Source: Endothia cerciana (Eukaryota; Ascomycota; Sordariomycetes; Diaporthales; Cryphonectriaceae). From it: a DNA stretch of 64,000 bases. The position numbers and the translations under genes were made by a program. The first letter of the stretch is position 1; each line of letters starts with the position of its first letter. This document shows, piece after piece, positions 37,558 to 50,050 of the stretch. The notes beneath the pieces were generated by a model. The model was not told where the DNA came from and searched no databases. It saw only the letters and a program-made list of their open reading frames with translations. The DNA lies in assembly GCA_026119935.1 (NCBI GenBank), contig JALRMH010000024.1:434001-498000 (forward strand). Direction: 5' to 3'.

Positions 37558-40500
37558 CTAACCAGCGTTCAACGAGAAGAGTGACATATCCAGGGGTTCG
37601 AGTGACTTGTTGTTCCCACTCATATCGACAAGCATGTCGTCCGTGATCGTCTCCATCGATAGGTCCATGCCGCTGCCATAATCGTAGTTCGGCTCCAGCA
37701 TCAGGTTCAGATCATCATAAGGCATGAAGTTCATCTCGATATCTAGGGATCCAGCTTCAGGGATGTCGCTGTTGGGCTCGGACGTCCCGCTGTCCTTGCT
37801 CGACTCAGGAGTGTCCTCGATGGGAGTCGTAGATCTGTACACAATCGAGTTGACGATGACGCCGCCCGCCAGAGGGTCGAAGCTGATCGCCGGATTGAAC
37901 AAGCTCTGGGGGTCAATCGTGCCGTTGGACATGCCGAGATAATCATTGGCCTGCAGCTGTTGCGTGTCCGTCGCAGCCGCCGTCGAAGCGCCATTGTCCG
38001 AAGGCTTGGAAGTGCTTGCCCGCTTGTTGCCACCCGGCTTCGCCCCTTGCGCGGCCGGTCCGCCAGGTGCACTGGCCTGCTGCTTTAGGGAAGAGTCGCG
38101 CGACATGGGCGTAGCTCCATCTGGCTTGGCCTGTTTATTATGTTCGAGGTACTCCATGCAAGACTCCACAAGGAACTTGTCGGGATTCTGGAAGGGAGCC
38201 ACGTGGAATTCCTCGTGATGTTTCTTGCGCAATGCCTCCGAGGCGAACGTTGGCCCTCCCATCTCGCAGTCGGCCACCGTGCAGGGGAAAGATGGTTTCG
38301 GCACTGCCTTGGGCTCCTGCTTCTTCAGATCCGGAGAGATTGCCTTCGTCTGTGGAGAGGCATTCTGGCTGGAGCTCGCCGGGGAAGATGTCTGGAGGCC
38401 TGTCTTTACTCTCTTCCGAGAGGGCATCTGCAGGTTGTCCTGAGTCACCTGTGGCGGAGCAACCCATACTGGCTTCCCATCTGGAGAAGCAGCACCGAAC
38501 TGGAACGGCGGCTGGCTCGAGGTGGGCGCTGCAGGAGGCTGAACCCCTCTGCTATTCGGCCTCTGTGGCAATCTCTGGGAAGCTGGTTGTGCCTGCTTGG
38601 CAGGATGCGACTCGTTCGGTTGTGGCACAGGCACCGGCCTTGTCGCTACCGGTATCTGCTGTGTCTGCTGCTGCTCGCCGAATTTTCCTGGTTGCTTCAG
38701 CTCCTGGAGCATGCTGCCAAGGAAGTTCTTGGCGTGCACGAGGTCTGGGGGCGGCAACGAGAATTTGGGGTTCATGACCTGCAACTTCTCGCCGTCCTTG
38801 AATTGGCTCATCACCCGCACTCGCTATTTCCGTGGGGTTAGCACAGGGGACTTGGGTTTTGTAAGCTTAATCAAAGAGCGGACTTACCATCTTGAGGAAC
38901 GTTCTCAATCGGGTCTCATCGCCACTCATTGCGAACCACTTGACGATGATGTTTGGGTTCGAGGTCTTCACAAAGCCCTGAGCAACGTTGGAAAGCAGCG
39001 CCTTATAATTATCCAGCATGTGTGGGGGGACATCCAGCAGTTTCGCCTTTGAGTGATCATAGGCACGCGCCTCCTCATTGACGATGTCCTTGTAGCGAGT
39101 AGAAGCCTCCTGCATCTGCTTCTGAGCCTGCTTCCTTCGTTCCCAGGCCTGCTTCTGTTCAGGAGTCAGTCCTGCGAGTTGGGCCTCGGTGAGATTGGCT
39201 GGGAAGTTGGGAGCACCGCCGTCCATAGGTAGTTGGCCAGCCTGAGAGGAAGGCCTCTGGGCGGACCCATTCGACTGGGTGGGGGTCTCCAGATCGTCAG
39301 TCCCTGGGCGCTTGAGATTCTTGGTTGCGGTGGCGGGTGACGGATTCGGAGGCGTGGGCTTGTTCTGCTGAGACGCCCGATTTGCTTTGTTCCCCAGAGC
39401 GGCTGCTGCTGCGTTTTGGTTGGGCTCTGGGACGGATACCGGAGTGCGAGCGGGCTGTCCTGGTGGGAAATTTTGGGGGCCCCCAGTGTGGTTTTGAGGT
39501 GCATCAGGCTGCGTGATGGACGGTGCACTCGGTTGGCCAGGTGGTTGGGCCTGTTGGAAGCCGGGCGCCTGAACGGCAGCCTGCATCATCTTGTTATACT
39601 TGATCTTTTGAAGCATTCCCCTGAGATGCTCTTCAGGGACTTCGCGTGCCCTCTCGCTATTGGCACGGAAGTTCTGTATCTCTTGTAGTGTTATCTCGAT
39701 ATGATGGAAGCTAGTCGGTAGAGGCGGCCTAACTCCGGGTTGCTGTAGACCTGCTGCTAGACCACCTCGGCCAGGAATCATGCCCCGCTGTTGCATTTGG
39801 AGGAACTGCTGCGCCTGGGCACCTTTGAGCTTCGCCTTGGACTGGTCCGAGATAGTGGGTGTGGACTGCATCCAAGCCTTGAACTGTCCCCATTTCTTCA
39901 GGTCGGGCGGTATGCCTTGTATCGCTGCGAACACCTGCGGTGGAACGTCCAACTGATCCATGATGGCTTGTACCTGCGGCGAGTTCAATTGCGCAATCTG
40001 TCTCTGTCGAATCATAGCCTGCATTTGAGGATTCATAGGGCCGCCACTCATTTGCTGTGGAGGCATACCCATCGGGTTCCCTCGGTTTGCGGGATTCGCG
40101 GGCAGGCCCTGCTGAGGTTGACCGAGGCGTCCTGCCATCATGGCTTGTGCCTGTGTCTGCTTCCATTTTTGAAACATCTCAAGCAGCTTCTCCCTACCCA
40201 TGCCTCGCAGTTTTTGTTGCTGCTCTTGGTCCAGGGAGGCAAGCATTGCTCTGAATTGGGGATCTTGGGTGTTGAGACTCCCGGGCATGGAGCCCTGCGG
40301 TCCTGGCTGGTTGAAGCGGCCATCCAGGCCAGGTCCGAATGACGCTCCGCCCTGAGCGCCGGGTATCTGGCCTATCGCAACAGGTGGTTGACCGACCGGG
40401 GCGTTCAGGTTGGCCATGGCCGGCGTCTGTGATACAGGCATCGGACCGCTTAATCCGCCCGGCTGGCCCTGAAGATTCGCCGCGGCGTGTCGTGCCTGAG

Positions 40501-40573
40501 CTTGAGCCTGCGACTGCGACTGCGCCATCTGTTGCTTCAAGAGCGCCTGTTGCTGCTGCTGTTGCTGCTGTTG

Positions 40574-40645
<72 letters not shown>

Positions 40646-40667
40646 CTGTTGCTGCTGCTGTTGTTGT

Positions 40668-40709
<42 letters not shown>

Positions 40710-42139
40710 ATCTCCAGCGATTTTGGCATCTGTGGCCTCGGCGTCTGATTAGGCCCCTGCGAAAACATGTTCCCTGGTTGCATACCGGCGCCGAAAGGAG
40801 CTTGCGGATTCGCGTTGTGGCCAGGGCCCGAGCTCGCGGGTACGACAAGCTGTCCTTGCCGCTCGGCCATCATGCCCTGTTTCTGCTCATTGATGATGCT
40901 CTCCATATTGCTGCCGAAGGGCATCTGACCACCGGTCTGTCCCATGTTGTTCATCATGGCCGGGTTCATAGGTCTCTGCTGGCCTGGCTGCATCGACATT
41001 CCCTGGAAGTTCGGAGGCATGCCCTGAGGTTGTCGCTGCTGCGTCTGTGGCTGCCGCCCTTGGGGGTATAATCGCTTCATGGCCAGCTGCATGAAGTACA
41101 TACTGAGCGGGTCCTTGCCTTGACTTCGCATCTGTTGGGCTGTTTGAGCACCTATCACCTGTTCCAGTATCTTCGTCTTCTGGTCTGGAGGGGTCTGTAA
41201 CGCCATCTGACGCGCCACCTGCATGACTCTCTCTCTGTCGACATCAGACTGCGGCATCTGGTTCGGGGTGCGCTGGGGCCCGCCGGGCATGCCAAAACCT
41301 GGCTGCCCTGGATTCATCTGCTGCGTCATACCGTTGCTGAGACTGAGGTTCATCTGTGGGGCCTGCTGTCCTAACTGTGATACTTGCATGGGGTTTTGGA
41401 GGTGCTGGAAACCTTGCTGGCTGGGACCACCACCCCTTCCAGCCATCTGCGCCCTCATGAGGGCGGCATTCTGCTGCTGCTGCTGCTGCTGCAGCATTGC
41501 CTGTCGTGCCTGAGCGTTCATTGCTTCCTGCATCTGGGGGGCTTGGTTCTGGCGTCTCAAGAGCAGTTCGTGAAGCTTTCCGCGGATCTTCTGGTCGTAG
41601 GTGGCCTGGGCGTGTTAGTGGAAGCTCCCTGCAAGCCGGAGTCCGGCAGCGAGCGAGGCCTACCTTGTCGGAAGACGTCTGGACGACGTCATGCTCAAAT
41701 TTGATGCAGTAGTCTGCGATCTGTTGACGGGTGACCGCGGGATTCGTGATGGCCAGGTTTGAGAAGCTGAATTGAAATGGTCAGCGGCAAAATCATTTTT
41801 AACGCAACGATAGCGAAGCGTTCGGACAATAGCGTGGCTCAATAGGACAGCAGTCAGGCGCCCCACAAGAAGTTGACCAAAACGCGGACGCGGGACGCTA
41901 GGCCCAATAAAAGACGATAACTGGGCAACTCACATTTGCTGTACGTTGCGCACGCGCTCCATAATCGCAAGGCCGGTCTGCCATCCATGTGGGATGTGTA
42001 GTGTGTTGTTCTGGATGCCGCTGAAGATATACTGTTGAATGTTGCTGTCAGGCGAAGTACCGCCGCCCATGGCCATCGCTCGCTGCTGCTGCGGCAGGAA
42101 CTGGCCAGCTGCGGCCATCTGTTGCAAATGTGCGGCCAT
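37558..42139 (-). CDS. med15: Mediator subunit 15 (Gal11-type, KIX domain)
   Basis: Four exons: 42139-41934, 41766-41664, 41605-38888 and 38823-37558, 1430 aa, frame closed. Splicing the short exons gives a KIX domain (about residues 31-120): GWQTGLAIMERVRNVQQIF, then RQQIADYCIKFEHDVVQ and KATYDQKIRGKLHELLLR. This three-helix domain of Med15/Gal11 binds activation domains. Next comes a Q-, P- and M-rich region with 54 consecutive glutamines. The second half has low-complexity blocks and conserved segments (KQAWERRKQAQKQMQEAS, ETRLRTFLKM) and ends with an acidic tail. CTVADCEMGGPTF with a following HHEEFH resembles a zinc-binding C2H2-like pair. Med15 sits in the Mediator tail, linking activators to RNA polymerase II. 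The long upstream region may contain untranslated exons that I cannot place. Confidence 0.88.
40547..40708 (-). repeat. CAG/CAA tract coding for 54 glutamines
   Basis: 162 nt of CTG/TTG on the plus strand, read as uninterrupted glutamine in med15. CAA codons are scattered through it, which tends to slow repeat expansion. The same bases give leucine or alanine runs in other frames and on the other strand; those frames are shadows. Confidence 0.95.
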
Positions 42140-44363
42140 GGCCGCCAGAAGACCGGGAGGGAAAGCCCAGGATCAGAAGGTCTGCGGCACAAACGCACAA
42201 CCAAGCTGTCCGAACAGAGCGCTGGTGCGCAATGCCTCTCGTCGCCGATGGAGGGAGAGGTCCGTCGCCGAAGAATATGAATGGTATCTCCGATGAGCTG
42301 ACCAATAGGGATGAGGTAGGGTCGAGTTGAGGTGAGGTCGCGGGTGAGGTGGTGACGGGGAACGATGAGCCGTCACCGAGCTGCAGGCTGCCTAGTGTGT
42401 CTCAAGCAAGGCCGCATGGAAGAGTCAAGGGCCTCAAGAACCCTTGCACGGTGGCCCAGGTCGACAAGACAAGTCCTAGCAGATCCGAACCGGCAGGGTC
42501 GCAGGGCAGCAAGCAGGCCAGGACCTAAAAGACAACTGTTGTGTCCAGTGAGAACGAGGCAAGCCAAGATTCCGGGCGCACATCCAGTAGGACCTCCAGT
42601 CAGATGCTCCTCTTAGAGATGACAGGCGCCTCACGGCGCTGAGTTCCACCTCCGAGTGAACTACCAAAACCCCTGACCCGAATCTGCCGGGTTCTGTCAC
42701 TGACAGGAAGGAAAACGAGGGTGGTCGTTCCGAGGTCGACCTGGTGCCGCTCGAGGGTTGCCTGGCTCTTGACGATACAATAACCTCGGTGGTTTCCCCC
42801 CGACTACTCCCGGAAAGGAACTGGTACAGCGTATCTTCACGGAACGGGCGAGTACAGGGTGGGATCCCGGACGCAAGATCGTCGGCGCGGGGACGGTTCG
42901 AGGGGCGCGGTCGGTTCTCCAGGGCTGGGTTCGATCGTAGCGGATCGCGGCGTACAAGGCCTGCCGCGGATGGCAAGAGATGGACAGCGCCGGTGACTTG
43001 GTTATTGGATATATCACCCGCGCGGGGGGACGGATATATGATCCTCGTATGATCCTCCTATGATGCTCGGGACCGTTGCGCTCACGAGTCTCCGCTCGGG
43101 AGAGGCCGAGGAGTCGTGGAGGGTCGGAAGTGTGCAGGAAGCAGAGGCCGTTCGTGGCTGGCTACCTGGTCCCGCCCCGGCCGGGCGTATCGTCGTAGCG
43201 GAGCAGCGAGCACAGGCAGGGTAACAAGAGGGCGCCCCCCCCCCAAAGAAAAAAAAGCGAAGCAGTAATAAGACGGCGGACAACAGCAGGTCTGGGAGAG
43301 GAGGAAAAGAAGGTACGTCCCCCAGGTGCAACAGGATGCAGCAAGACCGTCCCGGCGGGAGGGAAGAGTGACGGGGGGAGGGAGGAGACACAGCGAGGAG
43401 GGTTTGGGCTGGGAGGTGGTTGACCGCTTGCGAGGTCGAGGTCGGAGGTGGGAAGAAGCAGCAGGAAGGGAAAAGGCGGTTGCGGGTCAAGAGAATCGAA
43501 GAAGAGCGGAGCGCAAGGAGCCAAAGTGGGAAGAGGCAGACGAAGAGGCGGCGGAAACGACCAGGGCGCCCCTCGTCTGCGTGCTGGGGCTAGCGCAATG
43601 AGTGCCGTGTCCAGTGTACCTGGCGCTGACAGGCCGGGTACAAGCTGCGCGGCTCTCCCAGGCAAGGCCCAAACCTGCCGGGCGCCTGAAGCCTCGTTCC
43701 CCTACGGCCGAGGCGTGGACGGTGCGTGCCCGGGAGCGCAGGCAAGTGCTGGTTGTGAGCAGAGGCTATACAGACACATCTTCTGTCGTCCAGTCCGGCG
43801 TATCTCCTCAAGAGTCCCGTGGCCCGGCGGGCTGTAGACTCCCAAGGCCCTGTCGAGCAGGAAGGACATGTATGAGAGAGGTGACGCTTCGAGGTATCCA
43901 AGGTGTCCTCCATGTACCCGCCCGGGTTCATGGTGGGTCCAAGATTATGTACACCTGGTGGTAGAGCGGCAGGGGTTGCTGCCCAGGTGCTGCTTGCTGG
44001 GCTGCCCCCATGACTTGGTCTGTCTCCGCGCCCAACGCAAAAGCTCTTCCTTTCCTGAGCGGCGAGGTCTCCTGAGCCCAGGTGGGCCTGTCGAGGGTTT
44101 CCCGAGGTGTAATATGGTTATAGTATCATCACCCTTTCCGTTCCCCCATCCCCGAGGCGGAGGGCGGGAGTTCGCAGGGTCTCTCACTAAACAAGAGTGG
44201 TGGGGACCTGTGCGTGTGGTTCGTACGTCCCTCGGGAAGAGACATGCAGTGCAGCAAGCGACCATTGACCCTCTCCAACAAAAACTGCCAGGGGTATGTA
44301 CCTCCCTCAGGCTACCGCGAGGACAAAAGCGAGGGGTAGACATGGGAGAAGGAGAATAGGACG

Positions 44364-44590
44364 AAAAAAAAAAAAAAAAAAAAAAAAAAGAGATCTGTCA
44401 TAAGTTTTTAGACAATGCAGCATCCAGTCTGAGGGGGGGCGTGGATGGGTGGGAGGGGGTGTTCCCTTCAACCAGCTGGCGTCTAAAAAGCTGCGTCCCT
44501 TCAGCGCTTACCTGACGAGCGTTTCATTTTTTTTATTTTTTATTTTTTATTTTTATTTTTGAATTTATTTTTATTTTTCATTATTATTTA
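44364..44590. repeat. A26 run followed by T-rich low-complexity DNA
   Basis: 26 consecutive A (44364-44389), then about 135 bp of ordinary sequence, then a (T4-8)A pattern at about 44527-44590. The pair could be a retroposon tail, but no target-site duplication or element body is recognised. Confidence 0.6.
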
Positions 44591-47540
44591 CCCTGCCGTC
44601 TGGAGTCAGTTCCTTGCAGAGGCAGGGAGGCAGGGGACCGGCGCGGCGATCGCGAGATAGGTCTCCCGCCCATGAGGTCCCGCTTCGGGATCTGCCAAGG
44701 GCCCCTCCGCCCACACCCACACAATCGCGGCTGTTGCTCTCGTGTGAACGAGGTCGCCGTCTGAAAATCATGCTGGAGGTGGCGGTAAGGCAGCTACCTG
44801 TGAGCCTGCGAGGCTGTGCTGACCGAGGAGTCGCGCACACGGGCCGGAGACCTGATGGTGGCCAAGCCGTCGGGATGGACTTCGTTCAGGCCATGACTTG
44901 ACTGACCTACCATGGCGACCAACCGCTGCAGGTCACCACCGTCTTTCCTCAGCTTGCAAAAACCCTGGCCGTGGCCAGCCAAGGCGCAACATACGGACCC
45001 GTAGGCAGGGAATAAACAAGGCAGAGAGGTGGTCCCTAGTGAAATCTCGAGCAGACAGCAGACAGCAATCACCTTCTCGGTGAGGAGAGAGGGACGGAGG
45101 GGGGGGGGGGGAGAGACTATGTACTGGCACATGCTTGATTGATCCTGAGTACGTATGCACACGGTCAGTCGATCAAGGCAAGGCACCGACCGGCAGTCCA
45201 CACCCAAGCACGACCAAGCTGCTCCTCCTCAGCATGCTCGAACCTCGTCTCCGTCCCCCATCCATGCCCTGTGCACTGTCAATAGGAGCGATGGGACGGG
45301 AGGCCCATAGACCATCACGTACCTACCGCCAGGGGTGGGTTGATTGATTGGGAGACGCGCAAGTCCTAAATACTCAAAAAGAACTTGTTTCGTGTGGCCA
45401 CCTGACAACAAGCGCACTCGAGGAACCAAAAAGACGGCAGGCATTGCAGAGTGCATAACCCTCCCCCCCCTGCCAGGGCATCTCTCTGCCTCCCCTCCAA
45501 ATGGGCGGGCGTGCGTGCGTACGTATCCCCCATCCTGTCTGCTCGTTCGCACACGCGCACACATCCTATCACCATCCTTCACCATCCTGTCCAGCTGTCG
45601 CTGATCCGAGAGCCCACCCCCTCCCCCCCCCCAGGAGACCCCTCAGACCTGTAGCCTTGGTGGGCCCACACATACATCCCCGGGATGGCCCTGTCTCGTG
45701 GCAGATTTGCTAATCCCAATACGGTCGAGGCTTGTCTGGCCGACGGGGGTGGCAGGGGCGGGAACCCCCCAATCGCGATTGTACTGCCAGGGGGTGGTTG
45801 TGTCCCCCGGGGGCCCTGTCTCCTTCTCTCCTCCCGAGCGATAGATCACCTGGTGCCAACGGGGAAAACGATTCACGCTGCGGGGAGTCGACGATGGAAC
45901 GGATGGCATCGTCAGGAGGTTGGCGGCGGTAGAGGGGAGGAGAAGCACCGGGAAACTCGTCACCGGGGCTGCGGGGCCGGGAGCAGCCCTGGAGGGGGGA
46001 GAGACATACCCATAGTAAACATGGCAGGCAGAAGGGTGTGAGGGTTGACAAGATCCCTCCACGTTGATCGGCGTGGGAACCTTATTGTCCTTGGCCAAGG
46101 TGCCTGGGTGGGCGAGGCGAACAAGACCTGTCAAGTCTCTCCTCGGGCAGCGGGGACCGCCTTGCGCGATATGCAAGGGTCTCTGGTCTACCTGGGAATT
46201 TCCAAGACAACTCCGTTACCCATATCACACACACGCAAGCACACCCTCCCCACCCACCCACCTACACACATATACTAATAGCATGTCGTCCCAGGCACGT
46301 ATCCTGGAGGATGTATCGCCGAGAGATCTCTGCACTCCGAATCTTGTCTTGTGTCCGGTCCCGGGGATGTTGACCAGGTGCAGACTTGATGTCGTCGTCA
46401 GGCTTTTGGACGTACTACAGTAGTCGTCCCTAGCTATATCTAGTCAGATATATGGATGGATAAGCTGACCTCCCCCCGCCCCCGAAGAAAAAAAAAAACA
46501 AAAAAAAAAAAAAACAAACAAACCAAACCAAACCATCAACCAACAACCAACAACCCCGATACGTAACGCCCTTAAGGTACTGTACCAGCTACAAGCCCGA
46601 GGGCCAGCACTAAAGTTCACGCCGCCGCGGTCTGAGCCCCGACGGCGACTAGACGATGAGACAACAAGGCCAATCCGCCTTGAATCTCACGACGACAGGA
46701 CCAGAGCAACCCCCCGCCTGAGCAGAGCGGTAATGATATCGTAAACCGTAGACGTCACCTCAGAGGGGACTGGTGCAGGACGGGCAGGGCAGCATCCTCA
46801 TCCAGCCGACACGAGATGGGATGCCAGGATGGCTTTGGTCTATCTGGGCCGGTCACCCCCAAACGCGGGCTAGGCCGGATCTGGGCGCGGTCCGTCACGC
46901 AAGAGGCGGCAATCGATGTCGATGACCTGGTACCATGTACAGGCGTGGCCGCGCAGGGCCTCCTTCGATAGCCAGTTCTCGTCCTCGTGCCCAGGGTCTA
47001 GACGTCTCTGGGCGGGGGAGCAGGTGTTGTTGTTGTTGTTCCTGTGCCTCCTGGTCTGCCCGTCGGGTGACGGTCGACCACCCCCGCCTGCGCAGTCGAG
47101 ATCGAAAGTGTATGCATTGCATGCGCCCTCAAAAGGAGAAGGAGGGCAGGAGGAAAAGTAGGGTGCGGTCGGTGCGTCGCAGCAGGTACATGACCGGGAC
47201 CCCGTTCGGTATCGCATGCAACATTTCCCGACGCCGCACGACGCACAAAGTCCTCGCCATCTTTTTTCCATGGACGCATTGGGGCGGCAGACTGGGTCCA
47301 GCTGCCGTGCTGCCGTGGGTGGTGGCGACTTGCTGAACACCACCTTTCGCAACCGCAATGGGTTGTTCAGGGCGGCAGAAATTCAGGTACACTGCCTCGG
47401 TCCCGCCTTAAGAACATCTGAATGGGTCGATTTTTATAGTGTGTTGCGTTTCACTATGCTGCCTTGCGGCCTGTTTACGGAGCCATCAACACCCACTTGC
47501 AATATTCCTGTTGCTGACACGGCCGGCTGGGGTTCGTCCT

Positions 47541-47548
47541 GATGATGG

Positions 47549-47590
<42 letters not shown>

Positions 47591-47591
47591 G
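47541..47591. repeat. (GAT)n trinucleotide microsatellite
   Basis: About 17 GAT units with one GGT variant near the left end. It lies in the gene-poor region and is not part of a supported gene. Confidence 0.95.
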
Positions 47592-50050
47592 GGTAGTCCG
47601 AGCAGTCTACCAACAAAGCTGGGAAGGTAAACCTCCCAGAGGGCCTCGTCCAAACTCATCACCCTCACCCGGCAAGGCCCCCCCCCCCCAAACGCCAGGC
47701 CTTGAGCCTTCATCTGCGACACGAGCTGGGCCCCTGTTCCACAACGTTCGGGCCGCTGGCAACCGGAATGATCGTTGCGGGCGGGGATGGCAGACTGTCC
47801 TGCAGATTGCACAATAGCGTGCAGCGGCGTATTATGCGTAGAGGTAGTGTAGGGAACAGCAGTGATGGTGAAATGCAGACCACGGCTGCTTTCGGCCACC
47901 CCCCCCCCACCAAGAAAGCGTCCTGATACACATCTCAATGTGTGATCGTCGTGGACTCAAAAAAAATTATCCGCGGGGAGCTAAGGGCAGGGCTGCCTGC
48001 CAGTTGTTTCCACGAATCTGGCAGGGTCGCATCAGATGAGCCCTGATTTGGGGGGGGGGGGAGGGGGGTTCTCTTCTTTCCTTTTCCCCTTGTCGATCGC
48101 TGGGCGCGCGCGGGAAGCGTACCTGGCAGCTGCGCAGGGCTGGAGCGGGCCAGGATTCTCCTCCTGGGTACAGACCGTGTGATACGATGAGAGTCGACGA
48201 GGAGAAGCGCGAAGCCCTGCTGCTGCTGCTGCCCGGTTTGAGGGCAGGCCGGGCAGGCTCACATGGGATCGGGAGGGGTGAGCCGTGCCCAGATCCTCTC
48301 GAAACAAACAGATTGGCGGTGGACCACCGTTGGGTGAGGTCGAAGGGCTGGGTCTGGCAGGCGATACTCGTCCCCACCGACGAGCCAGAAAACAAGGCCT
48401 TCCCGCCGCAGGATGATTGCCTGTCCCCATCTTGGTCATTTAGATCTGCGCTGATGCCCCGGATGTCAATTCCCAGAGACATCGTCTTCATCGCCGCTGG
48501 CGGGCATACCATGTCTCACATCACGGGTCCAAGAAGGTCTTCTGCGACCCCGACGTTGCTTTCTCCCAAGGCCCGTCTCGTGTCGAGCCGAGCGTGCGGT
48601 GATGATCGACGCAGCGATCCTGCTTTAGTACCACGGGGGGGAAGGGGGCTGTCCTTCATTCTTGGCGGCCACGGCCAATGACTAGAAGGCAGGCGAGGGA
48701 TGGTCAAAAACGTAGGGCAGTAACCCCCAGATGGTCATCATCTTCACACATGGTGCGCTGCCCTCTTGGCCAAGCTTGCATGCCGTGGCGGGCGCCCGAT
48801 CGGCACCTCCGAGCGCTCCCGCTGGCTCAGGTCAACAGCCTCACTCACCACGGGGGGGAGGGGGGGCATTCCAGGGCGCATTATGTGCCCTCAATAGGGT
48901 TTGTGTAGTCGCGGCACAAAGAGCCTGGGTCTCTCGTTGCCGGTGACTGGCAGCACCAGCACAGCACGAGTGCGCTACCCCTGGCTATTTGGTCCGCCCA
49001 AAACCGGAACCGTGGAGGCAGAGGTGTGCTGTGGTGGTGGTGGACGGGGAGGGAGAGGGGGGGATGCGTTTTATCCCCTGCAAGGTGCGCATTGCCACTT
49101 CACCTGCACAGGTCAGACACAACCTGATCTGTGTCCTGTTAGTTGCGGTGTGAGACCGGATTTTAATCTCCTTGGTGAGATCTTGATCGTGGCTGGATAC
49201 GGTAGTAATAAGGCTGAAGGATGCCACGGCCTCCAGCACTATGTATCAAGGTTCAAAGAGAGGGCTAGTGACAGAGGGTGAGGGCGAGAGAGATGCACCA
49301 TCCACGCTGGATTGGATCATCAAGACTAGCCCCGGCCCAGGACTGCAGCCGCGAACAATTATTCATGATCCCTCAGCCCGGGGTGTCGACGATTGAAACC
49401 CCCCTGTCTGTCCCTCTTCCTCCCTCCCACGTTTTCCATCCCCACCGGGGGGGGGGGGGTTGGGATCGCCCCAGGTGGCCTTCCCTCAGAGGAGCCTTGG
49501 AAGCCAGATCTCAGACCCCATACAGACTGCAGGGTGCAGCAGGCTGGGCCGGTTGCTCTGCTCTGCGCGAATTCAACGGGCTCCGAGGCTCCCATAGCAC
49601 CCCGTACGGTCCTGGGGTCCATCCAGTCTCAGGAGGTGAGGGATACCATGGTGGTCGTGAGCATAATAGGTGGGGAGGAGTATGAGTGTTGTCTGGATGA
49701 TAAAACACATAGTACCATAGTATGTATGTATGTCTAGCTGGGTATACGTGCCAGCCCACCTGCTGCCGGCCCGCTTCCGGGCGGCTGACCGTCGCGACAG
49801 GGCCACCCACCCCCCCCCCTCTCTCTCTCTCACCCTCTCTGTGGCGGGGCGAGGCCCCCCCAGTCGATTCCCTCTGTCGATCCGGGCGCGCCTCCAAAGC
49901 GCAGAAGCGTAGCGCGATTGAACGCCCCTCGTCCGTGACGTTCCCCGTCACCGAGCAGTTATCGACGTCGCCATAGGCACACGCGCTGCCCTTGCCCTCG
50001 GAATAAATAACCTCAGGCCCGTGCAGTTCTGATTCTCCTCCTCACGCTTC

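Larger units (their letters stand above)
42140..50050. other. 7.9-kb gene-poor region between med15 and the aminopeptidase
   Basis: Both flanking genes point outward, so their promoters and 5' UTRs lie here. I find no conserved protein, tRNA or rRNA. Open frames up to 181 codons exist on both strands, but they overlap each other and have random, R/P/G-rich composition. The region has many homopolymers: G runs at 45099-45111 and 49447-49459, an A run at 44364-44389, T-rich DNA at 44527-44590, A/C-rich DNA at 46486-46556 and a (GAT)n tract at 47541-47591. Non-coding transcripts or a decayed element are possible; nothing in the sequence decides it. Confidence 0.5.

Noticed and set aside
40487..41071. 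Leucine-rich plus-strand frame
   Set aside because: It is the CTG strand of the med15 glutamine tract.
42925..42960. GGTTCGAT, resembling a tRNA B box
   Set aside because: No matching A box, acceptor stem or anticodon arm at the right spacing.
44364..44390. A26 run as a possible retroposon 3' end
   Set aside because: No flanking duplication and no recognisable element body, so only recorded as a repeat.
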